NCBI RefSeq assembly: GCF_030813635.1
Contig: NZ_JAUSUM010000001.1
Coordinates: 372,001 to 436,000 of the forward strand
Direction of reading: 5' to 3'
Length of the DNA: 64,000 nt
Source: Salibacterium salarium
GTDB lineage: Bacteria; Bacillota; Bacilli; Bacillales; Marinococcaceae
A program made the position numbers and the translations under genes. Shown here piece after piece: positions 34,474-44,300 of the stretch. The notes under the pieces were generated by a model. It had not been told where the DNA came from, did no database searches, and was given only the letters and a program-made list of their open reading frames with translations. How positions within the stretch are numbered: the stretch's first letter is position 1; the number at the start of each line of letters is the position of its first letter.

Positions 34474-36063
34474 ATGAAAAATGACGGTATTACTGATGTG
34501 TTTCGAGATGAAAGAGCTTTATGGAAAGCGGACTTGGGAAATGGGTATTATAAAAATCCGATTCTTTATGCTGATTATTCCGATCCGGATGTAATAAGGG
34601 TTGGGGAAGACTTCTATATGGTAGCATCTAGTTTTCACATGTCTCCTTGTTTACCAATACTGCACTCGAAAGACTTGGTAAACTGGACACTTATCAATCA
34701 TGTTATGGAGAAACTACCTTACTCGCGATATGACATACCGCGACACGGGGAAGGAGTATGGGCTCCAAGTATTCGTAAACACAATGGGGAGTATTGGATA
34801 TTTTTTGCGACCCCGGATGAAGGTGTTTTCATGTGTAAAACGAACGATCCCTCTGGAAAATGGTCGGAACCGCATTTGGTCAAAGAAGCTAAAGGGTGGA
34901 TTGATCCTTGTCCATTTTGGGATGACGATGGAAATGCTTATCTCGTCCATGCCTTTGCTAAAAGCAGAAGCGGGATTAAAAGCCAGTTGCAAATATGTAA
35001 GATGAAGCAGGATGGTACTGGGTTATTAGATGAAGGTAAAATGATATTCAACGGAAAGGATCATCATCCGACCATTGAGGGTCCAAAAATGTATAAACGG
35101 AATGGATATTATTATATTTTTGCACCTGCAGGAGGAGTGACGGATGGCTGGCAAACGGTATTGCGCTCTGAATCCATTACGGGCCCATATCAAGATAAAG
35201 TGGTGTTAGAACAGGGAGACACCGATATCAACGGACCTCATCAAGGCGGCTGGGTGGAGACAAAAGAAGGAGAATCTTGGTTTATCCATTTTCAGGATAA
35301 AGGAGCTTACGGTCGTATTACCCACCTCCAGCCTTTATATTGGAAAAAGGATTGGCCTGTCATTGGAGAAGAAAGAAAAGAGGGCGTGGGAGAACCCGTT
35401 TTAAGTTGGAAAAAACCAAAGATTTCCTCTTCAGCAATAAAGAATGAAATAATCGTTCCTCAAACAAGTGATACGTTCGATAAAAAATCATTAGGGCTGC
35501 AGTGGCAGTGGCAGGGTAATCAAAAGAGAGATTGGTGGGAGGTAATAGCACAAGAAAATCAGTTGCGATTGCATGCCATCTCCACCATGAAAAAGGACAA
35601 AACACTTTATAATATTCCGCACATCTTAACCCAGAAATTTTCTGCACCTGCCTTCACTGCTACGACGTCTTTATCCTTCCACCCCCAAATGGATAATGAT
35701 TATGCAGGATTAATAGTGCTCGGTCAACGATATAAGGGGGTGACTGTTAAGAGATATGGAGCAGAGTGGAACATTGTCATAGTGGATGGGGAACATACGA
35801 AAGATGCAATAAGGGAACACGAGGAAATCGTGTACCGAACCGATGATATTCCGCGTTATTTTAGAGTTGAAGTGAAAAGCCAAGCGGTTTGTCAATTTGC
35901 ATTCAGTACAAATGGTCAACAATTTATCTCTGTTGGGGATTTGTTTCAAGCAACCCCGGGGAGATGGATTGGTGCTCAACTTGGAATATTTTGTGTCCAT
36001 AAAGGGGAGGGAAAGAGCTCTGGCTATACAGATTTTCATTGGTTGCAGCTCACGAACGAATAA
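34474..36063 (+). CDS. Glycoside hydrolase GH43 (beta-xylosidase type)
   Basis: A 529-residue cytoplasmic GH43 enzyme. Catalytic base Asp37 in DYSDPDVIRV, modulator Asp in GWIDPCPFWDDDG, acid Glu in TIEGPKMYKRNGYYY. The C-terminal beta-sandwich (about 330-529) begins TSDTFDKKSLGLQWQWQGN, resembling the same position of the preceding enzyme. It has AGGAGATTTTTT before the ATG. It presumably hydrolyses a linkage in the imported oligomer that the first enzyme does not. Exact specificity (beta-xylosidase, alpha-arabinofuranosidase or galactan exo-enzyme) cannot be read from the sequence. Confidence 0.9.
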   Translation: MKNDGITDVFRDERALWKADLGNGYYKNPILYADYSDPDVIRVGEDFYMVASSFHMSPCLPILHSKDLVNWTLINHVMEKLPYSRYDIPRHGEGVWAPSIRKHNGEYWIFFATPDEGVFMCKTNDPSGKWSEPHLVKEAKGWIDPCPFWDDDGNAYLVHAFAKSRSGIKSQLQICKMKQDGTGLLDEGKMIFNGKDHHPTIEGPKMYKRNGYYYIFAPAGGVTDGWQTVLRSESITGPYQDKVVLEQGDTDINGPHQGGWVETKEGESWFIHFQDKGAYGRITHLQPLYWKKDWPVIGEERKEGVGEPVLSWKKPKISSSAIKNEIIVPQTSDTFDKKSLGLQWQWQGNQKRDWWEVIAQENQLRLHAISTMKKDKTLYNIPHILTQKFSAPAFTATTSLSFHPQMDNDYAGLIVLGQRYKGVTVKRYGAEWNIVIVDGEHTKDAIREHEEIVYRTDDIPRYFRVEVKSQAVCQFAFSTNGQQFISVGDLFQATPGRWIGAQLGIFCVHKGEGKSSGYTDFHWLQLTNE

Positions 36064-36102
36064 ACAAGTAGATAAAAACGTTATGTAACGAGGTGACAGT
36101 CT

Positions 36103-36630
36103 ATTTTAAGTATAAGGTTACTTCTACCCATTATTTTTATTCTCCTTCTATGTGGTTGTGATGACAAAAAAGCACAAATCGAATGGAAGTTTTTTTCGGA
36201 GATTCCAGATTCCATGGAGGAGGATTTGGAATCTATTATTTTAAATGGCCAGGAAAGCATAGAGCCAGAACATTTCGAGTTAACGTTTCACCCAGCTTTA
36301 CTAGAAAAATTAATTGTAGAAATTTCTGCAAATCATGGAGATGTTTTTTTCATTCCGGAACAAATGTTGTCAGCCGCAATGGATCCCAAAGGATTATATC
36401 CATTAGATGATGTAACTGAAGAAAACAAATTCAAAGAATATCCGCAGGATTATAAAGAAATGGATCCTGAAACCGGTACCGTTCGAGTATTTGCTTTTCC
36501 TATCAGTGAAGAATCTTCATTGTTTGAACCATACAAAAATGAAATAAAGGAACCACTCGTCGCAATCGTTCCAAATTACAGTGATCATAAAGAAATTTCC
36601 ATAGAATTGCTCCAATATTTCAGTAAATAA
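36103..36630 (+). CDS. Small lipoprotein (YteS-like position), apparent ATT start codon
   Basis: The frame is open from just after a stop at 36094 and encodes a textbook lipoprotein leader: one Arg, a hydrophobic core LLLPIIFILLLCGC and Asp after the Cys. No ATG, GTG or TTG lies in frame before that leader. GAGGTGA (36090-36096) sits 6 bases before an ATT at 36103, which I propose as the start, giving 175 residues. The first in-frame ATG (36214) has no site and would discard the leader. The mature 155 residues match no domain I recognise. In B. subtilis a lipoprotein (YteS) occupies a similar place between carbohydrate enzymes and a DUF624 protein; similarity by position only. Confidence 0.6.
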   Translation: MLSIRLLLPIIFILLLCGCDDKKAQIEWKFFSEIPDSMEEDLESIILNGQESIEPEHFELTFHPALLEKLIVEISANHGDVFFIPEQMLSAAMDPKGLYPLDDVTEENKFKEYPQDYKEMDPETGTVRVFAFPISEESSLFEPYKNEIKEPLVAIVPNYSDHKEISIELLQYFSK

Positions 36631-36656
36631 AGAATAGGAGAAAGGGCGAATGATTT

Positions 36657-37283
36657 ATGGAAATAAATGGATTTATGGGAGCCTTTTATAACATTAGTGT
36701 AAAGGTATCAAAATTAGCGTATGTAAATATATTATGGATAACTTTTACCCTTGCTGGATTGTGTGTGTTTGGTTTTATGCCGGCAACAGTGGCGATGTTT
36801 GCTGTCATGAGAAAATGGACAAATAATATCACAAACGTGCGGGTGTTTCGGACATTTTGGAACCACTATAAATCAGAGTTCATAAAATCAAACCTATTAG
36901 GTGGTATTTTACTAATTTTAGGATTGATACTATATGCAAATTTTCAATTAATTCAAGAACCTAAACTTTTAGAATCAATGTTGCGGGTTGTTCTTCTGTT
37001 TTTTAGTGTCCTATTTCTAATTGCTGTTCTTTTTATTTTTCCGGTTTATGTCCATTTTCAATTAAAAGCACCACTGTATTTGCGTACAGCTCTTATTCTT
37101 GGAATGGCTTATCCTCATTATACGTTTATGATGGCTGTTTGCTTGTATGTTTTGCAGGAAGTTTTTATGTTTATACCAGGTTTGGTGCCGTTTTTTGCAG
37201 CGAGTCTAATTAGTTATTTATTAATGTGGTTTTCAAATAAAGTATTTAAAAAAGTGGAAGACAAGCAAGAAAGGTATAGTTAG
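36657..37283 (+). CDS. DUF624 (YesL/YteU-type) membrane protein, second copy
   Basis: A 208-residue integral membrane protein with about five hydrophobic segments. It shares the layout of the copy at 1634-2314: MEINGFMGAFYNISVKVSKLAYVNILW at the N-terminus (GF-MGxFYxIS in both) and FMPATVAMFAVMRKW for the family motif. It is the final gene of the importer/GH43 operon, just as the first copy ends its operon. Function unknown; the constant link with Lpl-type importers suggests a role in the importer or its regulation. Confidence 0.85.
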   Translation: MEINGFMGAFYNISVKVSKLAYVNILWITFTLAGLCVFGFMPATVAMFAVMRKWTNNITNVRVFRTFWNHYKSEFIKSNLLGGILLILGLILYANFQLIQEPKLLESMLRVVLLFFSVLFLIAVLFIFPVYVHFQLKAPLYLRTALILGMAYPHYTFMMAVCLYVLQEVFMFIPGLVPFFAASLISYLLMWFSNKVFKKVEDKQERYS

Positions 37284-37510
37284 AAAACGTATAACATTTA
37301 TAATCATTTTCTTATTTTATAAAACTAGCAATGTGTTGAATGGCCTTTTATCTTACTAAAAGAACAGGAAACACAATAAGATGATTATATACAGAATTAA
37401 AAACGTTTTTCATAATAAAAACACACGAACATTATCTTTGAAAATGATAAGGAAAGGGGGATTACTAAAAGAAGTGAAGGATAAAGAAACTTTTGGGGAG
37501 AGATGAAACG

Positions 37511-40500
37511 ATGAAAAAATCAAAAAAGTTAGTGAAGGTATTTTACACTGGAACAATGGCTGTGTGTGCCCTTCTCCTAACATCTGTTTTGACAGGTCAA
37601 AGTCATGCAGAAGAAGGGGATAATAGTAACATATATGAAGCGGAACAAGCGGATGGAGAAGGTATTATAACAGATAATAAGCACATTGGTTTTACTGGAG
37701 AAGGTTTTGTTGACTATGATCCCAATCAACCTGGTGGTTATATTGAATGGACCATTACTGTGCCGGAGGATGGTGAGTATACACTTGGTTTCCGCTATGC
37801 ACATGGGAAACCTGATAATCGTCACGCAGAGCTCCAAGTTGATGGTGAAATAATCGAAGAGCAATTAGATTTTCCGCAAACAGGTGATTTTGATGATTAT
37901 AAATATGTAAGCGCTAACTCTGAATTGACGGAAGGACAGCATACCGTTCGATTAACTGGCACAGCTGGTGAGGGTGGAGCCAATATTGACCACTTACATG
38001 TTTTTAGGAGTGTAGATATAACAAGTGAAGCAGAAGATGCTGAACTTGAAGGAATTACTGTAGATAACAAGCATAATGGTTTTACTGGTGACGGTTTTGC
38101 CGATTATGCGCCCAATGTACCTGGTGGATATATTGAGTGGACAGTTGATGTACCACACACAGGGGAATACACTCTTGATTTCCGCTATGCTCATGCAGGA
38201 GGTAGTAAAAGACCGGCAGAAGTGAGGATAAATGATGAAACTGTTGAAGAACTACCATTTCCTCCTACAGGGGATTGGGCGCAGTGGGAATCAGAATCTC
38301 TCCAGTTTCTACTGCAAGAAGGTGAAAATGTCATCCGTTTAACGGCGACAGGACCGGAGGGTGGTGGAAATATCGATCATTTACGGATTCATAACAGTCT
38401 TCATGAAGATAATGACCAAACGCCCGTAGAAACGGAAGAAGTTGAAATGTCTGAAATTGTTAGTGGTGTGACGATGAAAAAGCTTGAAGAAATAGGCATA
38501 TTGGCTGATATAAGTGAAAAAGCCGATGAGCCAGTGACGACCATTGAATTTATAGCTTTGATTAATAACGCTTTTGGTTTTGCAAAAGCAGAAGATACGT
38601 TTAAACATCTAGGTAATACAAAGGAGGGGATTGATAAGCAGTGGGGATCTTATGTTATGGATATAGCTGAGAATCATCACTACATTCCTAAGCACCTTAA
38701 TGAATCGATGGAGTTAGATAAGAAATTAACTAAGAGGGAAGCAGCGCTGATTGTCGGTGATCTAATGGATTTGATTCCTGAAAATGAAGAAGGGCCGGGC
38801 ATGATGGATAAACTTGCTGAACAGGGTATGATGAATCCTAACAGTGATAATAATTATGGCATTAAATCAAATATGACCTGGTCTGAAGCTAAAGAAATGG
38901 TACAAGGGTTAACCGATCACTCGGACAAAGACACAGACAATGTAAATATTTCCCGTGTCGATACCTTAACGGATAGGCTGATTGCCGTAACATTAAATGG
39001 TTCGTTTGAAGATTTCGATTACAATGACCTTGCTGTATCTGTTCCAACAGGTACTTGGGAGAGTCTAACGCCAGCGTTAAATAGAGATTTACGAATAAGT
39101 AAAGCAGCTCAGGGGACGGATATGTTTGGGAATACAGTATTAATTCTTGAGAGCATGGATCAACTAGATAAAGGTGCTGAGTTTATTGAAGAAGAGGAAG
39201 AGCCAACGTTTTCCGGAGATTTGGAAGCTGCTATTGAACAAGCGGATAATATGTTGACATGGCAAATGGAACATGGTGGCTGGTCTAAGGGTATTGATTA
39301 TAGCAACGCCTGGGACGGAGAGGAATCCCGTTCAGAATGGGTTACATCCGATGGAGTGGAACTTGGTACGATTGATAATGATGCAACCGTTAAAGAAATC
39401 CGTTATTTAGCTGAAGTCTATAGTGAAACTGGTGATGAACGCTATAAAGAAAGCGTGGAAGCTGGCATTGATTTTTTAATGGACTTACAATACGATACCG
39501 GAGGGTTTGCTCAAGTATATCCTGAACGCGGTAATTATTCGGATCATGTGACTTTTAACGATGAAGCGATGATTCGTACGCTGGATGTCATAGATGATAT
39601 TTTAAATAAAAAATATCCGTTTGACGACTCAGACATCATAGATGAGGAGTACTATGACAAACTCGAAAGTTCGATGGATAGTGCAATTGACTATATTTTA
39701 AACGCACAAATTGAAGTAGATGGAAAACTTACTGCATGGTGTGCGCAACACGACCCGCACACTTATGAACCAGTCCAGGCTCGTACGTATGAGCACCCTT
39801 CCATTTCAGGATCTGAATCGGTCGGTATTGTTCGTTTTCTTATGTCAAGACCAGACCAAACTAAAGAAATTAAAGAAGCGGTTAAAGGTGCGTTACAATG
39901 GTTTGAAGAGTCTAAAGTCGAAGGTATGCGGTATGTAAGCGGCGGGAACGAAGATGGAGAATATTTTGTGGAAGATGAGGATGCTGTAACATGGTACAGA
40001 TTTTATGAAATTGCTACGAATAAAGCGATATTCTCCGGACGTGATGGCGTAGTGAAGTATGATATTAACGAAATAGAGCAGGAACGAAGAGACGGATATC
40101 AATGGGCAGGAAGCTATGCTGTACAACTCTTGGAAACGGCTAAAACAACGGGCTATTTTGAAGGGAAGGTGTATGTTCAAGTGAAAAACACAAATTCTCA
40201 AGATGAAATGGACCGGAATTTAAAAAAAGGTCAAATTGAAAAGGTAGAAGACTATTCAGAAAAGATTGGAGATATTCAAGGTGAGTTAGTGGTTGACCAA
40301 GATGGAAGCGGAGACTTTGAGAGTGTTCAAGATGCTATTGATGCAGTTCCAGATGATAATACACATGAAGTAATCATCTCTGTCAAAAAAGGGGAATATA
40401 AAGAGGTTATAGATGTTCCGGCAAATAAACCTTTTATCACTTTATCCGGTGAAAGTGCTGAAGAAACCATAATTACCTATGATAACTATGCTGGAAAAGA

Positions 40501-41200
40501 TAATGGTGTTGGTGGAACTATCGGTACTAGTTCAAGTGCAACGGCCTTTTTAAATGCAAATGATTTTAAAGCGGAAAACATCACCTTTGAGAATTCATTT
40601 GATCGAAACCGGGACGTGGAAGGAAAGCAGGCGGTTGCTGTCAACGCTCGAGGAGAACGGATGATATTTAATAATGTTCGTTTTCTCGGGCATCAGGATA
40701 CGCTTTTAGCGAATTCTGGGACCCAGTATTACTATGACAGCTATATCGAAGGAGATGTGGATTTTATTTTTGGTGGCGCTCGTGCTGTTTTTGAGAATTC
40801 AATTATCCACTCATTAGATCGCGGTTCTGATTCAAACAATGGGTATATTACTGCAGCAAGTACTCTGACTGAGCATCCTTACGGTTTTTTATTTTTAAAC
40901 AGTGAATTGACTAGTGACGCTGCTACAGGCACTGTTTATCTCGGACGCCCTTGGCAGCCAAGTGGAAATACTAATGCAGTGGCCAGTGTTGTATATAAAA
41001 ACAGCTATCTCGGTGATCACATCAAAGAAAATCCGTGGACGGAAATGGGAGGATTTCAACCGGAAGATGCTCGGTTTCATGAGTATAACAATGAAGGACC
41101 CGGAGCTGTAGAAAATGAGTTTCGACCACAACTCACAGAGGACGAAGCCAGTGAATATACAGTAGAAAATGTTTTGGACGGCTGGGCCCCAGAATTGTAA
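37511..41200 (+). CDS. Secreted bifunctional pectate lyase (PL10) / pectin methylesterase (CE8) with two CBM35-like modules
   Basis: A 1229-residue exported protein. Order: signal peptide (1 to about 33, ending SHA-E); two tandem beta-sandwich modules of CBM35/CBM6 type (about 40-165 and 168-300) that resemble each other (ITDNKHIGFTGEGFVDY versus TVDNKHNGFTGDGFADY); a helical S-layer-homology-like region (about 310-470); a short beta region; a PL10 pectate lyase (about 560-880, with SEWVTSDGVELGTIDNDAT and AWCAQHDPHTYEPVQARTYEHPS); and a CE8 esterase (about 925-1229) with its catalytic set in GHQDTLLA, DFIFGGARAVFEN and YLGRPW. The esterase strips methyl groups and the lyase then cuts the exposed polygalacturonate. 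The ATG at 37511 follows GGGGAG. Gap 37284-37510 is AT-rich with no clear promoter. Confidence 0.93.
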   Translation: MKKSKKLVKVFYTGTMAVCALLLTSVLTGQSHAEEGDNSNIYEAEQADGEGIITDNKHIGFTGEGFVDYDPNQPGGYIEWTITVPEDGEYTLGFRYAHGKPDNRHAELQVDGEIIEEQLDFPQTGDFDDYKYVSANSELTEGQHTVRLTGTAGEGGANIDHLHVFRSVDITSEAEDAELEGITVDNKHNGFTGDGFADYAPNVPGGYIEWTVDVPHTGEYTLDFRYAHAGGSKRPAEVRINDETVEELPFPPTGDWAQWESESLQFLLQEGENVIRLTATGPEGGGNIDHLRIHNSLHEDNDQTPVETEEVEMSEIVSGVTMKKLEEIGILADISEKADEPVTTIEFIALINNAFGFAKAEDTFKHLGNTKEGIDKQWGSYVMDIAENHHYIPKHLNESMELDKKLTKREAALIVGDLMDLIPENEEGPGMMDKLAEQGMMNPNSDNNYGIKSNMTWSEAKEMVQGLTDHSDKDTDNVNISRVDTLTDRLIAVTLNGSFEDFDYNDLAVSVPTGTWESLTPALNRDLRISKAAQGTDMFGNTVLILESMDQLDKGAEFIEEEEEPTFSGDLEAAIEQADNMLTWQMEHGGWSKGIDYSNAWDGEESRSEWVTSDGVELGTIDNDATVKEIRYLAEVYSETGDERYKESVEAGIDFLMDLQYDTGGFAQVYPERGNYSDHVTFNDEAMIRTLDVIDDILNKKYPFDDSDIIDEEYYDKLESSMDSAIDYILNAQIEVDGKLTAWCAQHDPHTYEPVQARTYEHPSISGSESVGIVRFLMSRPDQTKEIKEAVKGALQWFEESKVEGMRYVSGGNEDGEYFVEDEDAVTWYRFYEIATNKAIFSGRDGVVKYDINEIEQERRDGYQWAGSYAVQLLETAKTTGYFEGKVYVQVKNTNSQDEMDRNLKKGQIEKVEDYSEKIGDIQGELVVDQDGSGDFESVQDAIDAVPDDNTHEVIISVKKGEYKEVIDVPANKPFITLSGESAEETIITYDNYAGKDNGVGGTIGTSSSATAFLNANDFKAENITFENSFDRNRDVEGKQAVAVNARGERMIFNNVRFLGHQDTLLANSGTQYYYDSYIEGDVDFIFGGARAVFENSIIHSLDRGSDSNNGYITAASTLTEHPYGFLFLNSELTSDAATGTVYLGRPWQPSGNTNAVASVVYKNSYLGDHIKENPWTEMGGFQPEDARFHEYNNEGPGAVENEFRPQLTEDEASEYTVENVLDGWAPEL

Positions 41201-41272
41201 ATGGAGTATTAGTAGAGGGTAGTACAAGAGTTAAGCGGCTAGCTAATGAATCATTCATGAAAACTATAAAAG

Positions 41273-41324
41273 AGCCATGACGAGCAGAGGAGATATTCAT
41301 CCACTTGTCATGGCTTTTCTTTTT
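41273..41324. terminator. Bidirectional terminator between convergent genes
   Basis: AGCCATGAC (41273-41281) pairs with GTCATGGCT (41307-41315); T-rich on the plus side and an A-rich left flank that gives a T tract on the minus strand. It serves both the PL10-CE8 gene and the minus-strand GH3 gene. Confidence 0.75.
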
Positions 41325-41328
41325 CCTA

Positions 41329-44300
41329 TTATTTTAATGCTTGAACCGCCTCTATTGCAGGAGAAAGTGATTTTTTCAAATCGTCTTTTGCTTCTTGGTT
41401 GATACGCTTTTGCATTCTGGCATTATTTAATTGGTCATCGAATGTTTGAAGGCTATCTGCTGATTTACTGAATCTTTTCGCCTCCAAATGCCTCTTGGCT
41501 TGACGTAAACGATTCATTAATTGTCGTTCTAACGGGTTGGTGATATTTTCAGCATGAATGTGTTCTTTCAGCTTGTTTTCCAATAGACTGATTTCCAGTC
41601 CATCGGAGAACTGAAAAGAATCAATCGATAATTCTCCTTCGAATCGGAAAAAGATATCGTGGTTACCAGAAATCTCATGTATATCGGTTGAAATGGTATC
41701 CCAGTTTTGTGAACCTCCTGTATTCGGTACATTTATTTCTTTTATTAATTCTCCTTTTTCAGGGTCAGCTGATTTAATTTCTATTTTTGCGTTATCGGTA
41801 TCCGTTGCTACCCTTGCAGAGAATCTGTTTGTTTTTTCTTCAAACAAACTATCTTCAAAACTTATCCAATCCCCTGTTTCTATTTCTCCGACGGCGTAGG
41901 TTTCATAGCGATCTTCTTCTACTATTTCAACACCTTCATACGAATTGTAGTTTTCCGCTTTTGTGAATGTTGTGAGGTCCCGACTTGAAAGTTCTTCTCC
42001 GTCTATTTCCAACGTCTCTTGGACTTGAATATCTTCTGAAGATTTTCCAACCATAAAGTCGTAAGGACCCGTTTCTACGACGTTTTCTTCAGCGGATACG
42101 TCCCAAATAGAAAGTTTTTCCTTCGGAATGGTAAATTCTACTGCTTTTGATTGATTAGGTTTAACGTGGATTCTTTTGAAATCTTGCAGTTGTTTGTTCG
42201 GTCTATCCATTTTCGATTCAAATGCAGCCTTAGAGTATAGTTGAACGACTTCATCACTAGCTGTGGAACCGGTGTTAGTAATATCAACGGTTACAGTAAT
42301 TTGTTCATTTTCGCTGGAAATGTTCATATTTTCATACGAAAAATCGGTATACGTAAGCCCATGTCCAAAGGGATATAGTGGTTTTTCGTCAAAATATTGA
42401 TACGTCCAGCCTGATTTAATAATATCATAATCCATTTTGTCTGGTAGTTGGTTAACATCTTTATACCACGTTTGTGAAAGTCTGCCTGCAGGACTGTATT
42501 TTCCACTTAGGACATCTGCGACGGCGTTTCCGTATTCTTGCCCTCCGTGAGCAGAATAGAGAATAGCCGGAACATTTTCATCTGCCCAATTGATAGAAAA
42601 CGGATAACTTCCTGTTACGACGACAATAGTATTGGCGTTTGCTTCGTGAACTTTCTCTATTAATTCTTGTTGTTTAGACGGTAAGTTTAAATCTTCTCTG
42701 TCTTCTGTTTCTCTTCCGTTAATATAAGGGTTATTGCCAACAAAAACAATCGCAGCATCAGAGCTTTCTGCGTTTGTAACGGCATCTTCTACTCCATCAT
42801 TGGTGGTGTTCACTTCAAATTTTTCAGCGTCTGATATTTCATCCGTATCAATAAGGGTAATTTCATCATTTTCTGTTACACTGACATATCTACTACTGCC
42901 GATGTGCTGAAGGGCAACTGTACCATCCTCTTGAACTTGTTCTTCAAATGTTTCTTGGACTTCCCAATCGTGTGGTTGGTCCTCACTGTTGACTAAATCA
43001 TTGTTATCCCCGATAGACACATATTTTCCATTTGCTTGGGCTCTAAGCGTTATAACATTTTTCCCCCAGTCTTCTTGATCGAACGTTTCGTTATCAGAAA
43101 TGTCATCCGCGTCTGCGGATAGAGGAGTACTAACGCTATCTTGAGCAGTGATATAATTCCCAGTTGCTACAGACTTGAAGGCATTGGATTGAACTCCTTC
43201 TGTAAAGGATACTCGTTCTTCTCCAAGTTCTCTTTTTAGCCCATCCAAAGCTGTAACTTGATAAGGCATCGTTCCACTGTACCAGTCTTCATAAAGCGTA
43301 TCACCCATAGGGCCAATGACAGATATATCATTTACACTCTCGCTATCAAGCGGTAATGTTTGCTGATCATTTTTTAATAGAACCATGGATTCTTTAGCAG
43401 CTTCGTGAGCAAGCTTTTGATGCTCTTCGTCATTTACAACGTCTTTAGTAATATTGGAGTAAGGATTATCTTCAGGCGGATCAAATTCTCCTGTTCTGAA
43501 TCTAATACTAAAAGTGTTACTGATGGCTTCATCAATATCCTTTTCAGTAATCAGCTCTTGTTGAAGGGCTCCTTTAATCGCATTTGTTGTAAGGGAAGGG
43601 TCTGTTCCTTGATCTGTGAAACTATCGACACCAGCCTTTATGGCATGGGCATGGGCCTCTGCATGAGTATCATAATAGTTATGGTCATTTACAATGGCTG
43701 ATGGATCGAATGCGTCGCTGACCACGAGAAACTCTTCCGGTGCCCATTTATTTTTTACGAAATCATTGATCATCGGACTTAAAATGGCAGGTTTGCCGTT
43801 AATTTCATTGTAGGCAGGCATTATACCGTGGGCTGCCCCATTCTTGATAGCGGTTTCGAATGGGGGTAAATAGTACTCATGCATATTTCTAGGATCAATA
43901 CTTGAAGAACTGAATCCTCTGTTTTCTTCATTGTTATATCCGAGAAAATGTTTTAGGGTAGGGACCGTTTGCATATAAAACGGATCGTCCCCCTTTAACC
44001 CAGCAGCATAAGCAGTAGATATTTCTCCAGTAACCGTTGGGTCTTCTGAGTACCCCTCTTCATTTCTTCCCCAGCGCGGATCGCGTAACGGATCGACAAC
44101 AGGAGCCCAGACATTAAGTCCGTTTAAAGAAGGGTCTTCGGCGTGATATCCTCTCACTTCCTTACCAACCGTATTTCCTACCCGTTTAACCAAGTCTGTG
44201 TTCCATGTACTGCCCAATCCAACTGCCTGCGGAAATACAGTAGCTTCACCGAGCCATGATACCCCGTGTAAAGCTTCTGTTCCTGTTTTAAATGCTTCAA

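Noticed and set aside
37397-37412. Possible cre box before the PL10-CE8 gene (AAAAACGTTTTTCAT)
   Set aside because: Three mismatches to the consensus at key positions.
43405-43701. 98-codon frame opposite the GH3 gene
   Set aside because: Antisense shadow without RBS; amino-acid content is not protein-like.
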